From Clostridiaceae bacterium Marseille-Q4149 (GTDB lineage Bacteria > Bacillota > Clostridia > Oscillospirales > Oscillospiraceae): a DNA stretch of 64,000 nucleotides. Below, one piece after another: positions 1-8,583 of the stretch. Position numbers and translations under genes: made by a program. The notes below the pieces were generated by a model. The model made no database searches and was not told the DNA's origin. It saw nothing but the letters and a program-made list of their open reading frames with translations. The DNA is taken from contig CP073691.1 in the NCBI GenBank assembly GCA_018228685.1, forward strand, positions 682,001-746,000. Reading direction: 5' to 3'. Numbering within the stretch: the stretch's first letter is position 1; each line of letters begins with the position of its first letter.

Positions 1-5
1 ACCAG

Positions 6-11
6 TATAAT
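6..11 (+). promoter_or_regulatory. -10 element of rpsF operon promoter
   Basis: A perfect TATAAT hexamer lies 79 nt upstream of rpsF. Any -35 element falls outside the window. It is placed to transcribe the rpsF-ssb-rpsR operon with a leader of about 70 nt. Confidence 0.5.
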
Positions 12-22
12 ATATGAGTCTG

Positions 23-68
23 CTTATGCGGACATATCCTTGCTCTCACAGGAAGTGAGGGCCATAAG
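23..68 (+). promoter_or_regulatory. Candidate S6:S18-type leader structure upstream of rpsF
   Basis: The leader can fold into two stacked helices: CTTATG (23-28) with CATAAG (63-68), and CTCAC (45-49) with GTGAG (55-59), separated by an asymmetric internal loop. Many bacteria carry an S6:S18-binding leader in front of rpsF for autogenous control, and the position and two-helix shape fit. The conserved CCG feature of that motif was not clearly identified, so the assignment is tentative. Confidence 0.3.
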
Positions 69-89
69 TCCAAAAGGAGGTGCAAAAGT

Positions 90-386
90 ATGGCTAAGAT
101 TTCCGCCAACTACGAGGTCGTTTACATCATTGACCCGGCACAGAGTGAGGAGGCTATTGCCGCTACCGTGGCAAAGTTCCAGACCCTGGCCGAGCAGAAC
201 GGCTCCGACGTGGTCGTGGACGAGTGGGGCAAGCGCCGTCTTGCTTACGCCATCGACTACAAGACCGAAGGCTACTATGTGCTGATGAGCTTCACCAGCG
301 GCCCGGAATTCCCCAAGGAACTGGATCGTATCCTGGGCATTACCGAGGGCATCATGCGTTCCATGATCGTCTGCAAGGGCGAGTAA
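90..386 (+). CDS. rpsF: 30S ribosomal protein S6 (bS6)
   Basis: The 98-residue product has the length and pattern of bacterial S6, starting MAKISANYEVVYIIDP and carrying the central WGKRRLAYAI strand. S6 binds S18 and 16S rRNA on the platform of the small subunit. The start ATG follows GGAGG (76-80) with a 9-nt gap. It is the first gene of the rpsF-ssb-rpsR operon, 13 nt before ssb, the usual Firmicutes order. Confidence 0.97.
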   Translation: MAKISANYEVVYIIDPAQSEEAIAATVAKFQTLAEQNGSDVVVDEWGKRRLAYAIDYKTEGYYVLMSFTSGPEFPKELDRILGITEGIMRSMIVCKGE

Positions 387-399
387 GGGAGGCAGTTTT

Positions 400-855
400 A
401 TGCTCAACAAGATTTTCATCATGGGTCGTCTGACCCGGGACCCTGAGCTGCGCCGCACCCAGAGCGGTACCGCCGTCACCAGCTTCTCCCTGGCCGTGGA
501 CCGGGACTTCAAGTCCCAGAGCGGCGAGAAGGAGACCGATTTCATCGACGTGGTGGCCTGGCGCAGCACAGCCGAGTTCGTGGCCAAATACTTCACCAAG
601 GGCCGTATGGCCGTGGTGGAGGGCCGGCTTCAGATCCGTGACTGGAAAGACCGCGAAGGCAACAACCGCAGAAGTGCGGAAGTGGTTGCCGACAACGTCT
701 ATTTCGGCGACTCCAAGCGGGACGGCGCTCCCGCCGGCGGCAGCTTCTCCGCTCCTCCGGCCTATGGCGCACCCACCGGCGGCTATACCGCCCCTGTGGG
801 CGGCAGCTCCGAATTTGCCGAGATCGACGAGGAGGACGGCGACCTGCCGTTCTGA
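400..855 (+). CDS. ssb: Single-stranded DNA-binding protein
   Basis: The 151-residue protein has the SSB OB-fold in residues 1-105 (MLNKIFIMGRLTRDPELR, then FIDVVAWRSTAEFVAKYF). A flexible Gly/Pro/Ala linker follows, and the acidic tail ends DGDLPF, the conserved docking tip for replication and repair partners. It coats single-stranded DNA during replication, recombination and repair. It sits between rpsF and rpsR as in most Firmicutes, so it is probably co-transcribed with them. Confidence 0.97.
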   Translation: MLNKIFIMGRLTRDPELRRTQSGTAVTSFSLAVDRDFKSQSGEKETDFIDVVAWRSTAEFVAKYFTKGRMAVVEGRLQIRDWKDREGNNRRSAEVVADNVYFGDSKRDGAPAGGSFSAPPAYGAPTGGYTAPVGGSSEFAEIDEEDGDLPF

Positions 856-899
856 TCACCCCCAGGTTACACCTAATTCTATAAAGGAGGAATTCTTCC

Positions 900-1151
900 A
901 TGGCTATGGAACGCGAAAATAGAGCCCCCCGGGGCGCCGGCCGCAAGCGCAAGAAGGTCTGCCAGTTCTGCGTGGACAAGTGCGAGCACATCGACTACAA
1001 GGATGCCGCCAAGCTGCGCCGCTTCATTTCCGAGCGGTCCAAGATTCTGCCCCGCAGAACCACCGGCACCTGCGCCATGCATCAGCGTCAGCTGACCGAG
1101 GCCATCAAGCGGGCCCGTCAGATCGCTCTGCTGCCCTTCGTCACCGAGTAA
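900..1151 (+). CDS. rpsR: 30S ribosomal protein S18 (bS18), zinc-binding type
   Basis: The 83-residue product matches S18 ([14 protein letters not shown], then [13 protein letters not shown]). Cysteines at 21, 24, 28 and 58 (CQFCVDKC plus GTC) suggest the zinc-ligating form rather than the cysteine-free one. The start at 900 is set by AAAGGAGG (883-890), 9 nt upstream. A second in-frame ATG two codons later is less well spaced. It is the last gene of the operon, followed by a strong terminator. Confidence 0.96.
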   Translation: MAMERENRAPRGAGRKRKKVCQFCVDKCEHIDYKDAAKLRRFISERSKILPRRTTGTCAMHQRQLTEAIKRARQIALLPFVTE

Positions 1152-1186
1152 AATATTGCTCCTGCAAGGGCCCCGCAAGTTGAATC

Positions 1187-1221
1187 AAAAATCCCTCCGC
1201 CGTAACGGCGGAGGGATTTTT
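1187..1221 (+). terminator. Rho-independent terminator of the rpsF operon
   Basis: A GC-rich perfect stem (TCCCTCCGCCG with CGGCGGAGGGA) and a TAA loop is followed by TTTTT. It lies 36 nt after the rpsR stop. Confidence 0.93.
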
Positions 1222-1256
1222 CGTCATAATGCCGTTGCTCTTTTGGCCGGATTCAA

Positions 1257-1544
1257 AGACCCGCTGCCGGTTCAGCCGGCAGCGGGTCTCAGCTTGTCAA
1301 AAAAGCCTTTTTTGACAAGCTGAGTGCGGTTTTTCAGAACTAAAAAGTTCTGAAAAACCTGTGATTGCAAACGAAAGACACCCCTGATGGGTTATCTCCG
1401 CGCTAAGAGCCGCCTGCGGCGGTTGCGCTACGAAACGCGCCTGCGGGCGCAGTCTTTCGTAACTATCTTCCTTTCCGATGGCGGAAGATTTCTGAGTTTT
1501 TCGACAGTCTCAGACCCGCTGCCGCTTCAGCCGGCAGCGGGTCT
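1257..1544. repeat. MITE-like element with about 48-bp terminal inverted repeats
   Basis: The two ends (1257-1305 and about 1496-1544) are near-identical in inverted orientation. Each carries its own hairpin built from AGACCCGCTGCCG and CGGCAGCGGGTCT, followed by a TTGTCAAAAA-like segment. Inside are further perfect hairpins at 1290-1322 and 1328-1359, and a 9-bp inverted pair ACGAAAGAC/GTCTTTCGT. No protein-coding capacity is evident. No clear target-site duplication was found. Confidence 0.5.
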
Positions 1545-1574
1545 TTTCCAATATAGGAGGATAAGAGCATTAAC

Positions 1575-1746
1575 TCACAGCAAATAATGCTCCAACTCGC
1601 GAAGAAAGCGCCGGATGTTGTCCGCGTCCAGCTCGTAATAGAAGCTGAAGCTCCGGCGGCTGGGTCAGGCTGAAATTGCTGAACAGCTGCACCGGGTCGT
1701 CGCCGATCATGGCCGGGGGCTGGCTGATTTTTTCCGGTGGTTGCAT
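1575..1746 (-). pseudogene. Frameshifted 3' remnant of an unidentified gene
   Basis: On the minus strand an open stretch reads MIGDDPVQLFSNFSLTQPP, then shifts frame near the CCGCCGG tract and continues as RSFSFYYELDADNIRRF and onward to a TGA at 1575-1577. The two pieces look like consecutive parts of one protein broken by a one-frame indel. I do not recognise the family. The 5' end abuts the promoter of the next gene, so an upstream part has been lost. Confidence 0.4.
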
Positions 1747-1769
1747 TTTGGATCAAGTTATGCTACAAT
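1741..1769 (+). promoter_or_regulatory. Sigma-A promoter for the SpoU methyltransferase operon
   Basis: TTGCAT (1741-1746) and TACAAT (1764-1769) are separated by 17 nt. They lie 75 nt upstream of the methyltransferase start. Confidence 0.65.
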
Positions 1770-1844
1770 GCACCTAATCATACACACCGGGCTTTACCTA
1801 TTAAATATAGAAGCCCGGGAAAGAGCCGGAAAGGAGCCGGAAGC

Positions 1845-2597
1845 ATGGAGACCATTACCAGCCGCCAGAATCCGCTGATGACCCATATCCGCAGGCTGGC
1901 CGGGTCCGCCGCCTATCGCCGCCAGACGGGGCAGTGCCTGTGCGACAGCCCCAAGCTGCTGCGGGAGGCCGCCCAGTGGGGGGCGGAGGTGCAGACCGTG
2001 GTGTCGGTGGAGCCGTGGCCGGAGCCGCTGCCGGAAAAGGTCCGGCAGGTGCTGGTGCCGCCGGAGGTCATGGCCTCCATCAGCCCCGCCAAGACCCCCC
2101 AGGGGGTGCTATTCACCTGCCGCGCGCCGGTTTTGCCGGTGCCGGAAACGCTTCCGGGCCGGCGCTATGTGGTGCTGGACGGGGTCCAGGACCCCGGCAA
2201 CGTGGGAACGGTGCTGCGGACGCTGGACGCCTTTGACGCCGATGGGCTGCTGCTGACCGGCGGGTGCGCGGACCCCTTCGGGCCGAAAACCGTCCGGGCC
2301 TCCATGGGGGCGGTGTTCCGCCGCCCGGTGTGGAGCGTGACGCCGGAGGAGCTGGGGGACCTGCTGCGCCGCAGCGGCATCCCCCTGTACGGCGCGGCCC
2401 TGCGGCCGGACGCCATGGACGCCCGGCAGGCGGACTATTCCCGCTGCGCCTTGGCCATCGGCTCCGAGGGGCGGGGCCTGAGCCGGGAGGTGCTGGACCT
2501 GTGCGACAAAACCGTGCTGATTCCCATGTCCCCCCGCTGCGAGTCGCTGAACGCGGCCATCGCGGCGGCGGTGCTGCTGTGGGAAAGCTGGCGGTAA
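1845..2597 (+). CDS. TrmH/SpoU-family RNA 2'-O-methyltransferase
   Basis: The 250-residue protein has an N-terminal substrate-binding region (residues 1-95, starting METITSRQNPLM) and a C-terminal SPOUT knot domain. It shows the three SpoU motifs: LDGVQDPGNVGTVLRT (111-126), AIGSEGRGLS (204-213) and IPMSPRCESLNAAIAAAV (226-243). The family transfers methyl from SAM to the ribose of rRNA or tRNA. The general form resembles 23S rRNA enzymes such as RlmB, but the exact target cannot be read. Start ATG 1845 follows AAGGAG at 1831-1836. dprA begins 19 nt downstream. Confidence 0.88.
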   Translation: METITSRQNPLMTHIRRLAGSAAYRRQTGQCLCDSPKLLREAAQWGAEVQTVVSVEPWPEPLPEKVRQVLVPPEVMASISPAKTPQGVLFTCRAPVLPVPETLPGRRYVVLDGVQDPGNVGTVLRTLDAFDADGLLLTGGCADPFGPKTVRASMGAVFRRPVWSVTPEELGDLLRRSGIPLYGAALRPDAMDARQADYSRCALAIGSEGRGLSREVLDLCDKTVLIPMSPRCESLNAAIAAAVLLWESWR

Positions 2598-2616
2598 ACG
2601 GAAGGAGGGGACTGCC

Positions 2617-3849
2617 GTGGCGGCGCTGAAATACTGGGTATGGCTGACGGCCCTGCCGGGGCTCAGCAACCGCAGCAGGCTTCTGCTGCTGGAGCGCTAT
2701 GGCTCCCCGGAGGACGTATACTATGCCGACGCCGAGGAGCTGGCCCTGACCGAGGGGCTGACGCCGGGACAGGCCCAGCTGCTTTCGGACAAGAGCCTCA
2801 CCCGGGCGGACCGCATCCTGGCGGACTGCGCCCGGGGCGATATTTTCCTGCTGACCATGCAGGATGCTGCCTATCCCGCCCGGCTGCGGGACATTTTCGA
2901 CCCGCCGGTGCTGCTGTACGGCAAGGGGTCGCTGCCGCTGTTTGACGAGGAGGCGGCCATCGCCGTGGTGGGCACCCGGTCCTGCACCCCCTATGGCCTG
3001 CGGTGCGCCCACCGGATGGGCTATGAGCTGGCCCGGCAGGGTGCGGTGGTGGTGTCCGGCATGGCCAAGGGCATCGACGGCGCCGCCATGCGGGGCGCTT
3101 TGCAGGCGGGGGGCTTCACCGCCGCCGTGCTGGGCGGCGGGGTGGACGTGGTATATCCCGCGGAAAACCGCAGATTATATGAAGATATCGCCGCCACCGG
3201 CGTGCTGCTGTCGGAGTATCCGCCGGGAACGGAGCCTCTGCCGGGGCATTTTCCCGTGCGCAACCGCATCATCAGCGGACTGAGCCTGGCGTCCTTGGTG
3301 GTGGAGGCCCCGGTGCGCTCCGGGGCGCTGATCACCGCCCACGCCGCCCTGGACCAGGGGCGGGACGTGTTCGCCGTGCCGGGACCCATCGACGCGGCGG
3401 CCAGCGTGGGCTGCAACCGGCTGATCCGGGACGGCGCGGGACTGGCCGCGTCGGGCTGGGACATTCTGTCGGTGTATCACAGCCGGTTCCCTCACCGGCT
3501 GCATCCGGCCCAGATGACCGTTCCCGAGCCGGGGGAGACACCCAGGCAGGAGGAAAGCCCCCCACCGGCCCAGAAACCGGAGCCGGAAGCCCCTGCCGCG
3601 CCGGAGCTGCCGGTGCTGGACCTGGACCGCAACCGGGAGGGGCTTACCGACGATCAGCTGGCGCTGATCCGGGTGCTGGATACAGAGACGCCTCTGCTGA
3701 CGGATGAGGCGGCGGAGCAGACGGGCCTGCCGGTGCGGCGGGTGCTGTCGGCGCTGACGGTGCTGGAGATCGACGGCTATGCCCAACGGTCCGGCCCCCG
3801 CAGCTATGTGCGCACAGTCAGGTTACATTCGGAAAAGGAAGGATCATAA
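2617..3849 (+). CDS. dprA: DNA-processing protein DprA/Smf
   Basis: The 410-residue protein has an N-terminal helical region (1-70). The DprA Rossmann core follows (about 105-300), with VVGTRSCTPYG, VSGMAKGIDGAAMRGAL, AVLGGGVDVVYPAENR and VEAPVRSGALITA. A proline-rich linker leads to a C-terminal winged-helix domain (about 345-400). DprA loads RecA onto incoming single-stranded DNA during transformation. The start is GTG at 2617, chosen because of the AAGGAGGGG just upstream. dprA-topA is a conserved Firmicutes pair; the gap to topA is 2 nt. Confidence 0.95.
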   Translation: MAALKYWVWLTALPGLSNRSRLLLLERYGSPEDVYYADAEELALTEGLTPGQAQLLSDKSLTRADRILADCARGDIFLLTMQDAAYPARLRDIFDPPVLLYGKGSLPLFDEEAAIAVVGTRSCTPYGLRCAHRMGYELARQGAVVVSGMAKGIDGAAMRGALQAGGFTAAVLGGGVDVVYPAENRRLYEDIAATGVLLSEYPPGTEPLPGHFPVRNRIISGLSLASLVVEAPVRSGALITAHAALDQGRDVFAVPGPIDAAASVGCNRLIRDGAGLAASGWDILSVYHSRFPHRLHPAQMTVPEPGETPRQEESPPPAQKPEPEAPAAPELPVLDLDRNREGLTDDQLALIRVLDTETPLLTDEAAEQTGLPVRRVLSALTVLEIDGYAQRSGPRSYVRTVRLHSEKEGS

Positions 3850-3851
3850 AT

Positions 3852-6173
3852 ATGGCAAAAAAGGCTGAAAAATACCTGGTGATCGTGGAGTCCCCGGCCA
3901 AGGCCAAGACCATCGGCAAATACCTGGGCCCCGCATATCAGGTGAAGGCCTGTATGGGACATCTGCGGGACCTGCCCAAAAGCAAGCTGGGCGTGGACGT
4001 GGAAAACGATTTTGAGCCCAATTACCGGCCCATCAAGGGCAAGGAGGACATCATCCGGGACCTGAAGCAGGCGGCCAAGGAAAGCGACGCCGTGTATCTG
4101 GCCACCGACCCGGACCGGGAGGGAGAGGCCATCAGCTGGCATCTGAAGCAGCTGCTGGACCTGCCGGAGGATAAAACCTTCCGGGTCACCTTCAACGAGA
4201 TCACCCGCAAGGTGGTCACCGAGAGCATCCGCCAGCCCCGGGACATTGACCAGGACCTGGTGGACGCCCAGCAGGCCCGGCGTATCCTGGACCGCATCGT
4301 GGGCTATGAGCTGTCCCCGCTGCTGTGGAAAAAGATCCGCCGGGGCCTGTCCGCCGGGCGGGTCCAGTCCGTGGCCATGCGCCTGGTGGCGGACCGGGAA
4401 AAGGAGATCGCCGATTTCGTGCCCCAGGAGTACTGGACCCTGGACGCCCTGCTGCAAAATGACCAGGGGGCCCGGTTCAAGGCACACTACTATGGCCGCG
4501 GCGGCAAGAAATATGAGCCGTCCTCCCAGCAGGAGGTGGACGACATCCGCGCCCAGCTTCAGGACACGCCCTTTGCCGTGTCCAACGTGAAGCGCACGGA
4601 CAAGCGGCGCTCCCCGTCGCCTCCCTTCACCACCTCCACCATGCAGCAGGAGGCCTCCCGGAAGCTGAACATGACTCCCCGGCGGACCATGGCCATCGCC
4701 CAGCAGCTGTATGAGGGCGTGGACATCAGCGGCGAGGGCACCGTGGGTCTGATCACCTATATGCGTACCGACTCCCTGCGGATCTCCGACGAGGCCCAGG
4801 CGGCGGCCCGCAGCTTTATCGAAAGCCGCTACGGCGCGGCCTATCGCCCGGAGACCCCCAAGCAGTACAAGGCCAAGGCCGGGGCCCAGGACGCCCACGA
4901 GGCCATCCGCCCCAGCAGCGTCACCCTGACCCCGGAGCAGGTGAAGGGCGACCTGACCGGCGAGCAGTATCGCCTGTACCGGCTGATCTGGAGCCGGTTT
5001 CTGGCCAGCCAGATGGCAAACGCCGTGTATGACAGCGTCAGCGTGGACATTGCCGCCGGGGAGCACATCTTCCGCGCCAGCGCCAGCAGCCTGAAATTTG
5101 CCGGCTACACCGCCGTGTATGAGGAGAGCCGGGACGACGATAAGGAGGACAGGGAGCCTGCCCTGCCGGAGCTGCAGCCCGGCGAGGTGGTGACCCTGGA
5201 GGGCTTCGAGCCCGGCCAGCACTTCACCCAGCCCCCCGCCCGGTATACGGACGCCACCCTGATCCGCACCATGGAGGAAAACGGCATCGGCCGCCCCTCT
5301 ACCTATGCCCCCACCGTGTCCACTATTCTGGACCGGGAATATGTGGTGAAGGAGGGCAAGGCCCTGCGGATCACGCCTCTGGGCCAGGTGGTGACGGACC
5401 TGATGTGCCAGCGGTTCCCGGACATTGTGGACGTGAAGTTCACCGCCCGGATGGAGGACGAGCTGGACGAGGTGGAAAGCGGCAAGATCCCCTGGAAGCA
5501 GCTGCTGCGCCAGTTTTACGGCGGCTTTGAAGGCAACCTCCGCCAGGTGGAGAAGGACATGGAGGGCGTATATCTGAAGGTTCCCGACGAGGTCACCGAG
5601 GAGAAATGCGACGTGTGCGGCCGCAATATGGTAGTCAAGTCCGGCCGGTTCGGCCGGTTCCTGGCCTGCCCCGGATATCCGGAGTGTACGTTTACCAAGC
5701 CCCTGGTGGTGGAGATGCCGGGCCGCTGCCCCAAGTGCGGCGGGCGGCTGATGAAGCGCACCGGCGTCAGCAAAAAGACCGGCAAGCAGTACACCTATTA
5801 CTGCTGTGAGCGGCTCAACGCCGCCGACGAAAGCGCCCGGTGCGATTTCATGACCTGGGACGTGCCGGTGAAGGACGACTGTCCCGTGTGCGGCCACACC
5901 ATGTTCAAAAAGGCGGGCAAGGGCTTCCGCAAGCCCTTCTGCATCAATCCCGAGTGCGCCAACTTCCTGCCGGAGGACAAGCGCGGCTATGTGAAAAAAG
6001 CCAAAACGGAGGAGCCTGCGGAGGGCGCTGCCGAGACCCCGGCGGAGCCTGTCCAGGAGGAGAAAAAGCCCGCCAAAAAGACTGCCAAGACCACCAAAAC
6101 TACCAAGACTGCGAAAACTACCAAGACAACCAAGACTACGAAAACCACCCGGAAAAAGGCGGAGGAAGCATGA
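3852..6173 (+). CDS. topA: DNA topoisomerase I (type IA)
   Basis: The 773-residue enzyme relaxes negative supercoils. The Toprim domain (1-150) has E13 in VIVESPAKAKT and the metal-binding DPDREGE (86-92). The catalytic tyrosine is Y303 in ITYMRTDS. Three C-terminal zinc fingers of CxxC type follow (about 587-705). The last 35 residues are a low-complexity Lys/Thr tail made of repeated KTT units, encoded by a repetitive DNA stretch (about 6085-6150). The stop overlaps the trmFO start (ATGA), indicating translational coupling. Confidence 0.97.
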   Translation: MAKKAEKYLVIVESPAKAKTIGKYLGPAYQVKACMGHLRDLPKSKLGVDVENDFEPNYRPIKGKEDIIRDLKQAAKESDAVYLATDPDREGEAISWHLKQLLDLPEDKTFRVTFNEITRKVVTESIRQPRDIDQDLVDAQQARRILDRIVGYELSPLLWKKIRRGLSAGRVQSVAMRLVADREKEIADFVPQEYWTLDALLQNDQGARFKAHYYGRGGKKYEPSSQQEVDDIRAQLQDTPFAVSNVKRTDKRRSPSPPFTTSTMQQEASRKLNMTPRRTMAIAQQLYEGVDISGEGTVGLITYMRTDSLRISDEAQAAARSFIESRYGAAYRPETPKQYKAKAGAQDAHEAIRPSSVTLTPEQVKGDLTGEQYRLYRLIWSRFLASQMANAVYDSVSVDIAAGEHIFRASASSLKFAGYTAVYEESRDDDKEDREPALPELQPGEVVTLEGFEPGQHFTQPPARYTDATLIRTMEENGIGRPSTYAPTVSTILDREYVVKEGKALRITPLGQVVTDLMCQRFPDIVDVKFTARMEDELDEVESGKIPWKQLLRQFYGGFEGNLRQVEKDMEGVYLKVPDEVTEEKCDVCGRNMVVKSGRFGRFLACPGYPECTFTKPLVVEMPGRCPKCGGRLMKRTGVSKKTGKQYTYYCCERLNAADESARCDFMTWDVPVKDDCPVCGHTMFKKAGKGFRKPFCINPECANFLPEDKRGYVKKAKTEEPAEGAAETPAEPVQEEKKPAKKTAKTTKTTKTAKTTKTTKTTKTTRKKAEEA

Positions 6174-7498
6174 ACCATGTTACAGTGATCGGCGCAGGGC
6201 TGGCCGGCAGCGAGTGCGCCTGGCAGCTGGCCCAGCGGGGCATTCCCGTGACCCTGCGGGAGATGAAGCCGGAAAAAATGACCCCCGCCCACCAGACCGC
6301 CGATTTTGCGGAGCTGTGCTGCTCCAATTCCCTGCGGGCGGCGGGGCTGGAAAACGCCGTGGGCCTTCTGAAGGAGGAGCTGCGGCAGCTGGGCAGCCTT
6401 ATCGTCCGCTGCGCGGACGAAACCGCTGTTCCCGCCGGAGGCGCTCTGGCGGTGGACCGCCACGGCTTTTCCCGGCTGGTGACGGAGCGGGTGAAAAGTC
6501 ACCCCCTGATCACCGTGGTCCCCGGTGAGGTGACGGACCTGCCGGAGGGGGAGGTGGTGGTGGCCTCCGGGCCGCTGACCTCCGACGCTCTGGCGGACAG
6601 GCTCCTCTCCATGCTGGGGGGCGAGGATTCCGCCCTGCACTTTTTCGACGCGGCGGCCCCGCTGGTGAGCTTCGACAGCGTGGACATGGACAGCGGCTTT
6701 TTCGCGTCCCGGTACGACAAGGGGACGCCGGACTATATCAACTGCCCCATGGAGAAGGAGGAGTATCTGGCCTTCTGGCAGGAGCTGACCCACGCCCAGG
6801 AGGCGGAGGTCCACGGCTTCGAGGACAGGAACGTCTTTGAGGGCTGCATGCCCGTGGAGGTCATGGCCCGGCGGGGAGAGGACACCCTGCGCTACGGGCC
6901 CCTGAAGCCCCGGGGCCTCAAGGACCCCCGCACCGGGCGGGAGCCCTATGCCGTGGTGCAGCTGCGCAAGGACAACGCCGACGGCACCATCTATAACCTG
7001 GTGGGGTTCCAGACCCACCTGCGCTTCCCGGAGCAGAAGCGGGTGTTCTCCATGATCCCCGCCCTGCATGATGCGAAATTCCTGCGCTACGGCGTCATGC
7101 ACCGGAACACCTATCTGGATTCCCCCCGGCTGCTGGACCGGTATTACCGGCTGAAGGCCCGGCCCCGCATCTCCTTTGCCGGGCAGATGACCGGCGTGGA
7201 GGGATATGTGGAGTCCTGCGCCTCCGGGTTTCTGGTAGGCGTGGAGACGGCCCGGCGGCTGCTGGGCCAGGCCCCCATGGACTTCCCCCGGGAGACGGCC
7301 ATCGGCGCTCTGGGGCTGTATGTCAGCAACGAGTCCGTGACCCAGTTCCAGCCCATGAACATCAATTTCGGCATCATGCCGCCTCTGGACCACCGGGTCA
7401 AGGGCAAGCGCAACAAAAACGCCGAGCTGTCCCAGCGGTCGCTGGCCATTATCGAGCAGCTGAAGCAGGAGGTTCTGAACTATGAAGATCATCATTGA
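6170..7498 (+). CDS. trmFO: Methylenetetrahydrofolate-tRNA-(uracil-5-)-methyltransferase TrmFO
   Basis: The 442-residue flavoprotein makes m5U54 in the T-loop of tRNA using methylenetetrahydrofolate. The FAD-binding GAGLAGSE (8-15) is at the N-terminus, followed by the family signature with FAELCCSNSLR. The start ATG at 6170 overlaps the topA stop. topA-trmFO is a conserved Firmicutes arrangement. The 3' end overlaps plsX by 17 nt, so the whole block from 1845 to 8504 is probably one operon. Confidence 0.95.
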   Translation: MNHVTVIGAGLAGSECAWQLAQRGIPVTLREMKPEKMTPAHQTADFAELCCSNSLRAAGLENAVGLLKEELRQLGSLIVRCADETAVPAGGALAVDRHGFSRLVTERVKSHPLITVVPGEVTDLPEGEVVVASGPLTSDALADRLLSMLGGEDSALHFFDAAAPLVSFDSVDMDSGFFASRYDKGTPDYINCPMEKEEYLAFWQELTHAQEAEVHGFEDRNVFEGCMPVEVMARRGEDTLRYGPLKPRGLKDPRTGREPYAVVQLRKDNADGTIYNLVGFQTHLRFPEQKRVFSMIPALHDAKFLRYGVMHRNTYLDSPRLLDRYYRLKARPRISFAGQMTGVEGYVESCASGFLVGVETARRLLGQAPMDFPRETAIGALGLYVSNESVTQFQPMNINFGIMPPLDHRVKGKRNKNAELSQRSLAIIEQLKQEVLNYEDHH

Positions 7499-8504
7499 CG
7501 CCATGGGCGGCGACAACGCCCCGCTGGAAATCGTGAAGGGCGCCCTGCTGGGCATGGAGCACTGGGGCGTGGAGGTGCTGCTGACCGGCGACACCGAGGC
7601 CATTCTCCGGGCGCTGCGGGACTGCGGCCACGACACCATCCCCCGGGGGATGGAGATCGTCCACACCACGGAGACGGTGGAGATGTGCGACGACCCCTCC
7701 AAGGTGTTCCGGCACAAGAAGGACACTTCCATGGGCGTGGGCCTGACCCTGCTGCGGGACGGCAAGGCCGACGCCCTGGTTTCCGCCGGGTCCACCGGGG
7801 CTTTGCTGGCCGGGGCCACCCTGATCACCAAGCGCATCCGGGGCATCCGCCGGGCGGCGATGGCCCCGGTGATCCCCACCACCGGCGGCAAGGCCGTGCT
7901 CATCGACTGCGGGGCCAACGCCGAGTGCACCCCGGAGTATCTGATGCAGTTTGCGTATCTGGGCAGCTTCTATGCCAGCCGGGTGCTGGGACTGGAGCGT
8001 CCCCGGGTGGGCCTGCTGAACATCGGCGCGGAGGACAGCAAGGGCACGGACCTGCAAAAGCAGACTCTGGCCCTGCTGCGCAAGGCCGGGGAGGAGGGCC
8101 ACCTGAACTTCATCGGCAACATCGAGGCCAAGGAGGCCATCAAGGGCGGCTGCGACGTCATCGTCACCGACGGCTTCTCCGGCAACATCCTGCTCAAGAC
8201 CATGGAGGGCGTGGGCTCCTTTGCCGGTCACGCCCTGGGGGATATTTTCCGGAAGAACCTGCTGACCAAGCTGGCCGCCGCCATGGTGATGCCGGGGCTG
8301 CGGGCATTCAAGGCCCAGCTGGACCCCAACAAGGTGGGGGGCACCGCTTTCATCGGCATCTCCAGGCCCGTCATCAAGGCCCACGGCTCCTCCAACGCCG
8401 AGGCCATCGACAACGCCATCGGCCAGGCCAGGCAGGTGGCCGAAAGCGGCATCATTGGACAGATTCAGGAAAATGTGCATCTGATGCAGGTGCAGCCGGA
8501 ATAA
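7482..8504 (+). CDS. plsX: Phosphate acyltransferase PlsX
   Basis: The 340-residue protein starts MKIIIDAMGGDNAP, the hallmark of PlsX. Other conserved stretches are VSAGSTGALLAGA and VTDGFSGNILLKTMEG. It converts acyl-ACP and phosphate to acyl-phosphate, the donor for PlsY in phospholipid synthesis, as a peripheral membrane enzyme. It overlaps trmFO, and acpP follows from its own promoter, a common lipid-gene cluster. Confidence 0.96.
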   Translation: MKIIIDAMGGDNAPLEIVKGALLGMEHWGVEVLLTGDTEAILRALRDCGHDTIPRGMEIVHTTETVEMCDDPSKVFRHKKDTSMGVGLTLLRDGKADALVSAGSTGALLAGATLITKRIRGIRRAAMAPVIPTTGGKAVLIDCGANAECTPEYLMQFAYLGSFYASRVLGLERPRVGLLNIGAEDSKGTDLQKQTLALLRKAGEEGHLNFIGNIEAKEAIKGGCDVIVTDGFSGNILLKTMEGVGSFAGHALGDIFRKNLLTKLAAAMVMPGLRAFKAQLDPNKVGGTAFIGISRPVIKAHGSSNAEAIDNAIGQARQVAESGIIGQIQENVHLMQVQPE

Positions 8505-8519
8505 TTCACAAAAAGGGTA

Positions 8520-8548
8520 TTGACAGACCTGACCAATTGCCGTATTAT
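8520..8548 (+). promoter_or_regulatory. Sigma-A promoter of acpP
   Basis: A perfect TTGACA (8520-8525), a 17-nt spacer and TATTAT (8543-8548) lie just after plsX. This strong promoter fits the high expression expected for acyl carrier protein. Confidence 0.8.
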
Positions 8549-8583
8549 TTTCCAAGACAAAGCCCGAAAGGAGGGATCATCTC

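Noticed and set aside
2109..3012. Several long minus-strand frames opposite the SpoU and dprA genes
   Set aside because: They have low-complexity Arg/Pro/Gly content without RBS, opposite well-supported genes.
8519..8537. FapR/FabT-type operator over the acpP promoter
   Set aside because: Only ATTG/CAAT ends pair; the match to known lipid-regulator boxes is too weak.
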